This document shows, piece by piece, positions 55,968-64,000 of a DNA stretch of 64,000 bases (position 1 is the stretch's first letter; each line of letters begins with the position of its first letter). A model generated the notes under the pieces. The model was not told the DNA's origin. It ran no database searches and saw nothing but the letters and a program-made list of their open reading frames with translations. A program made the translations under genes and the position numbers. Source of the stretch: Lentilactobacillus kribbianus (GTDB taxonomy: Bacteria > Bacillota > Bacilli > Lactobacillales > Lactobacillaceae); the NCBI RefSeq assembly GCF_013184075.1, contig NZ_JABEQQ010000001.1, positions 785,539 to 849,538 of the forward strand, in the 5' to 3' direction.

Positions 55968-57182
55968 TTGACGGGTAAAACAAAAAAGCAAAAACCCCAG
56001 TGGCAAAAAAATCTGGTATCGTTGTGGATTGGTAATTTTGCGACTGGTTCGGGCTTTAGTATGAGTATGCCATTTTTACCGCTATTTATTAGTACGATGG
56101 GACATTATCCTAAGTGGGAGCTGACTCTTTATGCAGGGTTGGCGTATGCGGTGACCTTTTTGAGTCAAGCCATTGTATCACCGATGTGGGGACGTTTGGC
56201 CGACAGAACTGGTAGAAAACCAATGTTACTACGGGCCAGTTTAGGCATGACCGTGACAGCTACTTTGACAGGATTTTCCACCACGGTTTGGATGTTGATT
56301 GCGTTACGCTTAATTCAAGGGATGTTTTCTGGATACATCAATAACGCCTATGCCTTAATTGCTAGTGAAGTTCCCAGTGATGAAAGTGGCAAAACGATGG
56401 GCCAATTAACCACCGGCGCCGTTGGTGGTCAGTTGATTGGACCAATCTTTGGTGGGGTGATTGCCGGTGTATGGGGCTATCGGGTACCGTTCTTTATTTT
56501 TGGCTTTTTAATGTTTGTGGCCACGGTAGTTACTTACTTTGGGGTTAAAGAAAACTTTCAACCAGTTGAAACTAACACTAAAGAACATCAAAGTGCGTTT
56601 GCCGGTATTCAAAATGTGGCTATTGTATGGGCGATGATCATTTCATCCATGCTTATTCAAGCGGCGACCAATTCAATTAATCCAATTCTGAGCTTATTTG
56701 TTAGGGAATTGATGCATAATCAGGGAAATATTGCTTTTGTTAGTGGGGTGATTGCTGCTTTGCCAGGAATTGCTACGTTATTAACTGCTTCTCGCTTAGG
56801 TGCTTTGGGGGATCATATCGGTCCGGAAAAAGTATTAGTCAGTGGTTTAGTATTATCTGCGGCGGTCTTTTTCCCAATGTTCTTTACGACCTCCGTGGTG
56901 GTTTTAGGTATTTTACGTTTCTTTGTCGGCATTGCTGATGCTGCATTACTGCCAATTACCCAAACAGTGACGATGTTAAATACACCAGCGGATGCGATTA
57001 GTCGTATCTTTAGTTACAATCAGTCGGCTCAAGCAGTAGGTTCAGTGATTGGACCGATGCTAGCTTCAGCGGTTGCCGGCATTTTAGATTACCGATATGT
57101 CTTTTTAATGACGACTATGTTGGTACTAATTAATTTGGGAGTAGTCGGTATTGCTTATCGTAGTGAAAAGAATAAAGTTTAA
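55968..57182 (+). CDS. MFS multidrug efflux transporter
   Basis: A 404-residue protein with 12 membrane helices. Motif A is MWGRLADRTGRKPMLL, and the motif-C-like GAVGGQLIGPIFGG supports a drug:H+ antiporter of the PmrA/MdtG type. TTG 55968 is chosen with GAGAGG upstream; the upstream in-frame extension is not plausible as protein. Substrate unknown. Confidence 0.82.
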   Translation: MTGKTKKQKPQWQKNLVSLWIGNFATGSGFSMSMPFLPLFISTMGHYPKWELTLYAGLAYAVTFLSQAIVSPMWGRLADRTGRKPMLLRASLGMTVTATLTGFSTTVWMLIALRLIQGMFSGYINNAYALIASEVPSDESGKTMGQLTTGAVGGQLIGPIFGGVIAGVWGYRVPFFIFGFLMFVATVVTYFGVKENFQPVETNTKEHQSAFAGIQNVAIVWAMIISSMLIQAATNSINPILSLFVRELMHNQGNIAFVSGVIAALPGIATLLTASRLGALGDHIGPEKVLVSGLVLSAAVFFPMFFTTSVVVLGILRFFVGIADAALLPITQTVTMLNTPADAISRIFSYNQSAQAVGSVIGPMLASAVAGILDYRYVFLMTTMLVLINLGVVGIAYRSEKNKV

Positions 57183-57438
57183 GCGATTAGAATTAAAAAG
57201 TTATAAAAATAATTTTAAGAATTATAAAGCTCCAGAAAAACATTACAATCAAAGATGATTTTGTAACACTTGTAATAATTTTAAACAGTGTTTGGCTTAA
57301 TACCAGATGTTGAAGCTATTAATAAGACGGAAGTTATGTAATAATTCTTTACCTTTTTGACATTTTTTTGAACTGTTCCCGTAGTAAATGGCCTATATAC
57401 TTAAAGAAATATTAAAGTTAGGTTTTGGAGGAAATATT
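57183..57438. other. A+T-rich intergenic region upstream of wall hydrolase genes
   Basis: 256 bases with no ORF with a good ribosome binding site, no clear hairpin terminator and no named motif. Confidence 0.5.
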
Positions 57439-58227
57439 TTGAAAAATCGTTTACATAAACTAACACTTCTCGGACTCGCAATCTCAGGCTTGGCTATCGG
57501 TGCTTCATTTGCAGCGTTAGATGCTGACGCCAGCACTACTATGACAATCTCAAATTTAAAAGATATTACTAGAACAGAATATGTTAAGAAGGCTACTAAA
57601 GGCTGGACTTATAACATTGATACTACTAAAGCAACGTTTACTAGTTGGGGTAAAAAGACCCATTACTTGAAGAACTACCCAAACACCACTTGGGTAGCAA
57701 CTAAATCAGCGGTTATCACACCTGCAGGTAAAGGTAGCGGTCTTTACTATTTTGTAACTAACGGTCATGGCGATGTTAGTGGTTGGATTTGGAGCGGTTA
57801 TTTGAAGGCTAAAGGCACTGCCGTTACACCATCAGTACCATCATCTCCAGCTTCAAATAGCTTTGACAAGGTTTATGAAACTGCTAAAAAATATATTGGT
57901 ACTCCTTACGTATATGGGGGAACTACGCCAGCTGGTTTTGATTGCTCTGGTTATACTCAATACGTTTATAAGCACTCAATTAAGCAAAACCTTGCTAGAA
58001 CTGCTCAAGCCCAGTACAATAGTACTGAAAAGGTTGCTACCGCCGATACGCAAAAAGGCGATTTAGTATACTTTGGTACCAGTAAAAATAACATTACTCA
58101 CGTTGGAATCAACATTGGTAATGGTAATATGATTGATGCTCAAAACTACGGGGTTATTATTGAAAAAATTAATGCACCTTGGTGGAATAAAGTTGGTTAT
58201 TCACGACCAACTAACCTTGTTCAATAG
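57439..58227 (+). CDS. Secreted NlpC/P60 peptidoglycan endopeptidase
   Basis: A 262-residue wall hydrolase. TTG 57439 is chosen because GGAGG lies 7 bases upstream and a signal peptide (cut near ADA, about residue 32) begins there. An N-terminal SH3-like wall-binding region (about 35-135) precedes a Ser/Pro linker. The NlpC/P60 domain has the catalytic Cys169 in FDCSGY and His in ITHVGI. It cleaves peptide stems or crosslinks. A GH25 lysozyme gene follows after 26 bases, probably in one operon. Confidence 0.9.
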   Translation: MKNRLHKLTLLGLAISGLAIGASFAALDADASTTMTISNLKDITRTEYVKKATKGWTYNIDTTKATFTSWGKKTHYLKNYPNTTWVATKSAVITPAGKGSGLYYFVTNGHGDVSGWIWSGYLKAKGTAVTPSVPSSPASNSFDKVYETAKKYIGTPYVYGGTTPAGFDCSGYTQYVYKHSIKQNLARTAQAQYNSTEKVATADTQKGDLVYFGTSKNNITHVGINIGNGNMIDAQNYGVIIEKINAPWWNKVGYSRPTNLVQ

Positions 58228-58253
58228 ACCTAATTGGGGGATAAAAATAAATA

Positions 58254-59606
58254 ATGAGAATTAGTTTAGGAAAAGTTGTTTTTGGTTTAGCTGCAGTGAC
58301 CGGGATGGTAGCGGGAGTACAAATGAGTGCTGATGCCGCTACGACTCTTAGCGAAAAACCAGCAGGGACGATGGGTTCTAGTTACCCAGTTAAACAGTAC
58401 AATGCTTTTGCCAAAAGTCGCTCTAGCATTAAGTATGCTAACTCAGTGCCTGATCTTTCAGAATGGCAAGGTAATTTTACCGATAGCCAAGTTAAGAAAT
58501 TAAAGGGCCAAACACCGTTTGTAATCTTACGAGTTCAATATGGTAGTGATTACTATGATCGCACTTTTGATCACAACGTGGCTTTGATGAAGAAGTATAA
58601 CGTCCCTTATGGTGTTTACTCATTTAGTCAATATAGCTCACCAAGTGATGCTAAGACTGAAGCCAGAGACTTGTATAAACGAGCACCAGAAGCTAAGTTT
58701 TACGTTAATGATTACGAAGATCAAACTTCTAGTGGTAACACCAATACGGCAGCCACTAATTGGTATAACACCATTAAGCCACTAGCTGGTAATCGTAAAG
58801 TATTGCTTTACTCTTACTACTATTTCATGACGTTACACGCTTCTAAAGCGGTGAATGATTATGATGGTTTTTGGTTAGCTGCTTATCAAAATAATGAACC
58901 AACCAACGCATCGCATGTGCTTTGGCAATATACTGATTCTTATTACTCCAATGCGCTTGGTCAATCAGTTGATGCAAGTATTTCTAGCAGCAAGGACAGT
59001 TCTTGGTTCTTAAGTGGTTCAACTAATTCTGGTAATGATAATGGCTCATCTAATTCTGGTTCAAACTCAAACTCAAACAATGAATCTAAGCCTAAGCCAA
59101 CCGCTAACGTTAATTACACAACGGTTAAAAAGGAATTTACTATTAAGAACAAACCAGGCTACGATTTCTTTAATCACGTTCCTGGTAACGGCGTTTATGC
59201 TTATACTCGAAAGAATAATGGTAGTGCATATGCCGGTAAAAATATTACAGTTAACTCAATGAGTACGGCTAAAGACGGCTCAGGAGTGACGTATTACCGA
59301 TCATATTATAAAGGCAAGAACATTGGCTGGATTAACAGCAATGCTTTAGCCACTAAGATTAATTACAAAGACGTTAATTTAAAAGTGAAGGTAAAAGCTA
59401 ACCCTGCTTCTAACTTCTACAACCATGTGACTGACAGTAAATATACGGTTAAACGAACTAGCAAAGGTTCAGCATATGCTGGCAAGACCTTAACTGTTAA
59501 CAGTCAAGGAGTTAAATACGGCTGGAAGACACCATATTATCGTTGTTACTACAAAGGTAAATTAGTGGGCTGGATTTACAAAGGTTCAGTTGACGTAATT
59601 GGATAA
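58254..59606 (+). CDS. Secreted GH25 lysozyme with two GW/SH3-type repeats
   Basis: A 450-residue N-acetylmuramidase. The signal peptide ends near residue 28. The GH25 domain (about 60-250) has VPDLSEWQG and the acidic pair in YVNDYEDQ. A Ser/Asn/Gly linker (about 255-285) leads to two related wall-binding repeats (about 290-365 and 370-450), each with a YYR/YYKGK..GWI ending. It would cleave glycan strands while bound to the wall, complementing the upstream NlpC enzyme. Confidence 0.9.
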   Translation: MRISLGKVVFGLAAVTGMVAGVQMSADAATTLSEKPAGTMGSSYPVKQYNAFAKSRSSIKYANSVPDLSEWQGNFTDSQVKKLKGQTPFVILRVQYGSDYYDRTFDHNVALMKKYNVPYGVYSFSQYSSPSDAKTEARDLYKRAPEAKFYVNDYEDQTSSGNTNTAATNWYNTIKPLAGNRKVLLYSYYYFMTLHASKAVNDYDGFWLAAYQNNEPTNASHVLWQYTDSYYSNALGQSVDASISSSKDSSWFLSGSTNSGNDNGSSNSGSNSNSNNESKPKPTANVNYTTVKKEFTIKNKPGYDFFNHVPGNGVYAYTRKNNGSAYAGKNITVNSMSTAKDGSGVTYYRSYYKGKNIGWINSNALATKINYKDVNLKVKVKANPASNFYNHVTDSKYTVKRTSKGSAYAGKTLTVNSQGVKYGWKTPYYRCYYKGKLVGWIYKGSVDVIG

Positions 59607-59611
59607 TCAAT

Positions 59612-59653
59612 AAAAAAGATCACCTTGAAATCAATCAAGGTGATCTTTTTTAT
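59612..59653. terminator. Bidirectional terminator
   Basis: AAAAAAGATCACCTTGA and TCAAGGTGATCTTTTTT, nearly perfect, between convergent genes. Confidence 0.93.
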
Positions 59654-59658
59654 TTTAA

Positions 59659-59859
59659 CTAACGATTTTGATTTTCCTTTTTCTTTTGGTGAGCATTAAC
59701 GAGGTTAATTATTAGTGAAATAGCTAGAAAAATACTAGCTAAAATGATTAAACCGATTTGTACGTTTTCAGCTGGATTTTGCGATTGAATATACCAAGCG
59801 ATGGCAATTGATAAAATTAAGCAAATATCAGCAAAAATTAATTTTGGTGAGAATCCCAT
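59659..59859 (-). CDS. Small two-helix membrane protein, hypothetical
   Basis: A 66-residue protein with two hydrophobic helices (about 7-25 and 34-53) and a Lys/Glu/Asn tail. GAAAGGA precedes the ATG on the minus strand. It follows the pyruvate oxidase gene by 53 bases and may be co-transcribed. Function unknown. Confidence 0.6.
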   Translation of the reverse strand: MGFSPKLIFADICLILSIAIAWYIQSQNPAENVQIGLIILASIFLAISLIINLVNAHQKKKENQNR

Positions 59860-59912
59860 ATTTTTCAGTCCTTTCTGCGTTATTATAGCAGATTGAGCTG
59901 ATGACGTTAATC

Positions 59913-61661
59913 CTACTTAGATTGATTCAAGAAATAACTTAATGGCTGAAGGTCTTCTGCCAAATAACGTTGCTTGAAGGCTTGGATTTGCTCGTTACTG
60001 AACTGTGCTGGATCTAATTGCAAGTGTTCTACTGGAATTGGTCGTTGATCAACGGCATGAATATTGATCAAAACGGGTTCGCCCATTGCAGCAATTTCGT
60101 TGGCTTTGTCAAAAGCAGCAACCAAATCTTTAACATCGGTCACATCAATTCCGGTGACCCCCTGTGCTTCAGCGATTTTGGCAAAATCCATACTATCTAA
60201 GCTAATTCCAAAGAATTCATGGTTTTCGTCTTCTTGCTCATCTTGGATAAAGCCCAAAACATCGTTGCTAAATACAACGTTGATAATTGGTAAATGGTAA
60301 CGCTTTTCGGTATCAAGGTCTTGCATAACCATTGAAAGGGCACCGTCACCAGCTAGATTAAATACTTGGCGACCGGGATATTGTAAGCTAGCGGCAATAG
60401 CACCGGGAAGCCCAAAGCCCATGGTGGCAAATAAACCGGAAGTAAACCAACGTTTTTGACCATTCATATGAAGCATTCGTACTGAATTTTGATCTACTTG
60501 ACCTACATCCACTGAGAAAATAGCATCTGGTTGAGCAATTCGATTAATTTGTTTAAAGGCTGGTTCTACTCGCATCGGATTAGTGGTCCGGTTCATTAAT
60601 GAATCTAAGTATTGCCACCAGTTCTTATTATTTGCGACATTAGCTTGATACCAGTCACTATCAGGTTGTGGTTCACTTAGCTTTAATAGTTTAGCTAGTG
60701 CTTCGCCAGCGTCACTTAAAATAGCGACATCCACGTGATGACGTTTGCCTAGGTTAGCAGAATTAGTATCGATTTGGATAACCTTTGCGTTTTTAGGGAA
60801 CTCTTTATGACTGAATGGCATGTTGGAACCCAGCATTAAAATTAAATCAGTTTGGGCCATTGCTTCATTAGCTGGTTTCGTGGCTACTCGCATAGATGAA
60901 CCTAGGTTGGCTTCAAAATCAGTTGGAATAATATCACGGGCAATAGCTGAATGCACGATGGGCATCTGCAATTTTTGAGCTAATTCCATTGTTTGATCAG
61001 CATGGTCTTGAATGCCGATACCTGCAAAGATAACGGGATGTTGAGCCTGCTTAATTAAATCGAGGGCCGCAATAATTTGATCATCTTCTGGTGCTTGTAA
61101 CTGATTGAAACGATGAGCATTAGCGGCACTGTAGTAACCGTCAGCAGGAATTTCTTTACCGGCCAAGTCGTTAGGAATGATAATGACGGCTGGACCGTGA
61201 TAGGCATAAGCGCGGCGGATGGCCTCGTCAATAACATGGGGAAGACTCTCAGCGGTAGTAACCGTGCGAGCGTAGACGGCACCATCTTGAAACATTGGAT
61301 CTTCGTCTAGTTCTTGAAAGGCGTCCATGTTCATGTCGGCTTGAGGTGATTGACCCACGAGAAATAAAGCCGGCACCTTATCCATCTTGGCGTCGTAGAT
61401 TCCTTGCATTAAATGAGTAGCACCCGGCCCGGCTGAACCGATTGCCACACCAATTTGTCCCCCGATTTTATAATCGGCACTAGCAGCCATAGCCCCAACT
61501 TCTTCGTGACGCACATGGATGAATTTGATGCGATCTTTTTCAGCATCTAAGGCGTACATAATATTATTAACCGTCCCACCAGGTAAGCCGTATAGATGAT
61601 CAATCCCCCAACTTTCCATAGTTTGTAACATTGCAACTCCTGAATTAATTGTTTCGGTCAT
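59913..61661 (-). CDS. pox: Pyruvate oxidase
   Basis: ThDP- and FAD-dependent oxidation of pyruvate with phosphate and O2 to acetyl-phosphate, CO2 and H2O2. The 582-residue protein follows Lactiplantibacillus plantarum Pox throughout: HLYGLPGGTVNNIM, VRHEEVGAMAASAD, GSAGPGATHLM, and the ThDP motif FNLAGDGALSMVMQDL ending near NVVFSNDVLGF. ATG 61661 is preferred because GAGGGGGA lies upstream; the frame is open 18 codons further. It yields ATP under air and pairs functionally with lactate oxidase. Confidence 0.93.
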   Translation of the reverse strand: MTETINSGVAMLQTMESWGIDHLYGLPGGTVNNIMYALDAEKDRIKFIHVRHEEVGAMAASADYKIGGQIGVAIGSAGPGATHLMQGIYDAKMDKVPALFLVGQSPQADMNMDAFQELDEDPMFQDGAVYARTVTTAESLPHVIDEAIRRAYAYHGPAVIIIPNDLAGKEIPADGYYSAANAHRFNQLQAPEDDQIIAALDLIKQAQHPVIFAGIGIQDHADQTMELAQKLQMPIVHSAIARDIIPTDFEANLGSSMRVATKPANEAMAQTDLILMLGSNMPFSHKEFPKNAKVIQIDTNSANLGKRHHVDVAILSDAGEALAKLLKLSEPQPDSDWYQANVANNKNWWQYLDSLMNRTTNPMRVEPAFKQINRIAQPDAIFSVDVGQVDQNSVRMLHMNGQKRWFTSGLFATMGFGLPGAIAASLQYPGRQVFNLAGDGALSMVMQDLDTEKRYHLPIINVVFSNDVLGFIQDEQEDENHEFFGISLDSMDFAKIAEAQGVTGIDVTDVKDLVAAFDKANEIAAMGEPVLINIHAVDQRPIPVEHLQLDPAQFSNEQIQAFKQRYLAEDLQPLSYFLNQSK

Positions 61662-61802
61662 CAAAAATTCCCCCTCTAATTTAATAATAGAAACTGCTTT
61701 CAAATGTGATTTCATTTTAGTCTAACTATTAATTAGTAACAACGAAAATGACTTGAAACTTGATTGACTTTTGTGGTGGCACTCGGTAAGATAAAACCAT
61801 CA

Positions 61803-62028
61803 GATTGCGATGAACAAATTCAGTAACTAACTATGGGAAAAAGAAAGTTAACGGTAACTGCGAGTTAACCGAAGTAGTCAGTGAAATTACAGTTTGGGAG
61901 CAATCACATTCGGGTCATTTCGTTATCAATGAACTAAGAGATTATCTATTAATTAATTGATAATAACCTGGGTGGTAACGCGGAAAATTTCGTCCCTAAC
62001 ATCATTTTGATGTTGGGGACTTTTTTAA
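61803..62028 (+). promoter_or_regulatory. T-box riboswitch (tyrosine) upstream of tyrS
   Basis: Stem I is closed by GATTGC (61803-61808) and GCAATC (61900-61905). A TAC Tyr specifier is at 61888-61890, and the conserved T-box TGGGTGGTAACGCGG is at 61969-61983. The terminator GTCCCTAACATC/GATGTTGGGGAC with a T run lies at 61992-62026. Uncharged tRNA-Tyr would stabilise the antiterminator and allow tyrS expression. Confidence 0.93.
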
Positions 62029-62045
62029 TTTAGGAGGAAACATAG

Positions 62046-63302
62046 ATGAACATTTTGGACGATCTAAAATGGCGTGGCGCCATTAACCAAGAAACTGATC
62101 ATGATGGCTTGAATGAATTAGTTAACGACAAATCAGTCGGTATTTACGTGGGAATTGATCCTACGGGAGATAGTATGCATATTGGGCACTTGATTCCATT
62201 TATGATTTTAAAGAGATTTCAATTGGCCGGTAATAAACCAGTGATTGTTATTGGTGGCGGAACTGGTTCAATTGGTGATCCTAGTGGTAAGAAGTCAGAA
62301 CGAGTACTTCAAACTATGGATCAAGTGCATCACAATGAACAGGCTTTAACTAAGCAGTTAACTGAATTATTTGGCGCTGATGGTGATTTTGAAATTGTAA
62401 ATAACTATGATTGGCTATCTAAACTTTCATTGTTAGATTTCTTGCGTGATTACGGTAAGTTCTTTAATGTTAATACTATGCTTAACAAAGAAGTGGTTGC
62501 TAGTCGATTAGAAGTAGGGATTTCCTTTACCGAATTTACTTATCAAATTTTGCAATCAATTGATTTTCTTCATCTATATCGGGCAAATGATGTTCAAGTT
62601 CAATTAGGTGGCGCCGATCAATGGGGCAATATTACCGCTGGTATCGATTTAATCCATAAAATTGAAGGCCCCAATGCTAGCGTTTATGGATTAACTATTC
62701 CATTGATGCTTAAAGCGGATGGTACTAAGTTTGGTAAGACTGCTGGTGGAGCAGTTTGGTTGGATCCTGAAAAGACAACTCCCTACGAATTCTATCAATT
62801 CTGGTTGAATCAAGATGATCGAGATGTCATTAAGTATCTCAAGTACTTTACTTTCTTAACTCAAGCTGAAATTGATGATTTAGAAGAACAAGTAAAGAAT
62901 GAACCAGAAAAACGAGCTGCACAACGCCGCTTAGCTGAAGAAGTTACCAAGTTTGTTCATGGTGAACAGGCAGTGGCTGAAGCAGAGCATATTTCGGCCG
63001 CTTTATTTTCAGGAGACGTTTCTAAACTAACAGCCACTGAAATTGAACAAGGTTTTAAGAACATGCCAACAGTTGAAGTTTCTAGTGATGAAGTTAATAT
63101 CGTTGAATGGTTGGTGGATGTGACCGGTATTGAGAAGTCACGTCGCCAAGCTAGAGAAGACATTAATAATGGAGCTGTTCGGATTAATGGGGAAAAAGTA
63201 ACTGATACAGATGCAGTGATTAACCCACTAGACCACTTTGATGGTAAGTTCGTAATTGTGCGTCGTGGTAAGAAAAAATACTTCTTAGCACGTGTTAAAT
63301 AA
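62046..63302 (+). CDS. tyrS: Tyrosyl-tRNA synthetase
   Basis: Class I synthetase of 418 residues. The HIGH-like motif HIGHLIPF lies in the N-terminal region, the KMSKS-like motif is KFGKT, and an S4 RNA-binding domain closes the C-terminus (RRQAREDINNGAVRINGEKVTD). AGGAGG precedes the ATG. Controlled by the T-box leader. Confidence 0.97.
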   Translation: MNILDDLKWRGAINQETDHDGLNELVNDKSVGIYVGIDPTGDSMHIGHLIPFMILKRFQLAGNKPVIVIGGGTGSIGDPSGKKSERVLQTMDQVHHNEQALTKQLTELFGADGDFEIVNNYDWLSKLSLLDFLRDYGKFFNVNTMLNKEVVASRLEVGISFTEFTYQILQSIDFLHLYRANDVQVQLGGADQWGNITAGIDLIHKIEGPNASVYGLTIPLMLKADGTKFGKTAGGAVWLDPEKTTPYEFYQFWLNQDDRDVIKYLKYFTFLTQAEIDDLEEQVKNEPEKRAAQRRLAEEVTKFVHGEQAVAEAEHISAALFSGDVSKLTATEIEQGFKNMPTVEVSSDEVNIVEWLVDVTGIEKSRRQAREDINNGAVRINGEKVTDTDAVINPLDHFDGKFVIVRRGKKKYFLARVK

Positions 63303-63303
63303 A

Positions 63304-63342
63304 GAAAAAAAGCAAATCATTAAATTGATTTGCTTTTTTTGT
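63304..63342 (+). terminator. Terminator after tyrS
   Basis: AAAGCAAATCA and TGATTTGCTTT arms with loop TTAAAT, then a T run that meets the rrn promoter. Confidence 0.92.
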
Positions 63343-63370
63343 TGACAGGATGAAGAATCCTTGGTATATT
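63343..63370 (+). promoter_or_regulatory. rrn promoter P1
   Basis: TTGACA (63343-63348), 16-base spacer, TATATT (63365-63370). Confidence 0.8.
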
Positions 63371-63435
63371 TGTATACGTTGCTGATTGAGAGAAACAAAA
63401 AGCCATCAACGAAAAAAAGAATTTAAAAAAAGTAG

Positions 63436-63464
63436 TTGACGGATTACTTGATTGGTGATATTAT
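63436..63464 (+). promoter_or_regulatory. rrn promoter P2
   Basis: TTGACG (63436-63441), 17-base spacer, TATTAT (63459-63464), 93 bases after P1. Tandem promoters are usual for rRNA operons. The leader that follows (about 63475-63647) contains CAAATG..CATTTG pairing (63542-63547 with 63583-63588), a likely RNase III processing stem. Confidence 0.8.
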
Positions 63465-63647
63465 TAAGTAGTTGTCGCAAGGAGCTAACAAGTTCCGATC
63501 AACAAGGTAGACCTTTGAAAACTGAACAAAATTTCGATTAAACAAATGTGCTGGGCGTCTTGATTTTAAATCAAGACCAAAACATTTGCGAAGTCAATTC
63601 GCTAGTAAATGAATCAAAAAATAATGAGCTTACAAACAGCTCAGTTT

Positions 63648-64000
<353 letters not shown>

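Overview
The window is A+T-rich chromosomal DNA from a low-GC Gram-positive lactic acid bacterium, almost certainly a heterofermentative member of the Lactobacillaceae. The evidence is the 5' part of a 16S rRNA gene at the right end, a tRNA-Tyr-type T-box, AGGAGG ribosome binding sites, frequent TTG starts, WxL and KxYKxGKxW/LPXTG surface proteins, a 1,3-propanediol-dehydrogenase-type alcohol dehydrogenase, and the lactate oxidase/pyruvate oxidase pair. I cannot name the genus from 350 bases of 16S.

Layout. 0-7.3 kb: housekeeping genes (lysS, a murE-type ligase, cfa, a membrane-anchored protein, an AI-2E-family protein, gpmA). 7.06-10.5 kb: a small decayed integrative element in the 3' end of gpmA. 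It holds a secreted protein gene, a broken tyrosine-recombinase remnant, a structured non-coding stretch and a retron-type reverse transcriptase fused to an N-terminal membrane region. A displaced copy of the gpmA 3' end and its terminator marks the right junction. 10.5-16.7 kb: a UDG-like protein, a guanine deaminase/NCS2 permease operon with PurR-box-like sites, and an HrtBA-like ABC exporter. 16.7-26 kb: a membrane-anchored MerR regulator with a 19-bp-spacer promoter, zinc-ribbon proteins, a matrixin-like protease, a BceAB-type ABC system, a DUF218 protein and KtrBA potassium uptake. 26-34 kb: an OatA-like peptidoglycan O-acetyltransferase, a GlcNAc-type PTS permease and a CsbB/YfhO-like glycosylation pair. 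34-40 kb: small stress-type genes, MarR, XRE (frameshifted) and LysR regulators, an ECF S component, and a PadR-DUF1700-DUF4097 operon. 40-49 kb: a cell-surface region with a putative attenuator leader, a choice-of-anchor-type protein, a WxL protein, a frameshifted WxL-interacting protein, a second matrixin-like protease, lactate oxidase and an LPXTG protein. 49-57 kb: an Fe-ADH, a quinone-reductase/MarR divergon with twin operators, two VIT transporters, murI, a CPA1 antiporter and an MFS efflux protein. 57-64 kb: two secreted wall hydrolases, pyruvate oxidase, T-box-tyrS, tandem rrn promoters and the start of 16S rRNA.

How it fits together. Much of the accessory content concerns the envelope: peptidoglycan synthesis, O-acetylation, hydrolysis, glycosylation, surface adhesins and antimicrobial-type ABC systems. 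Lactate oxidase and pyruvate oxidase together would let the cell make H2O2 and acetyl-phosphate from lactate under air. The most unusual item is the gpmA-3' element carrying a membrane-fused retron-type RT with a structured upstream region. It is a candidate retron defence unit in which the effector may be built into the RT. That interpretation is inference; the RT motifs, the hydrophobic N-terminus and the gpmA duplication are read directly from the sequence.
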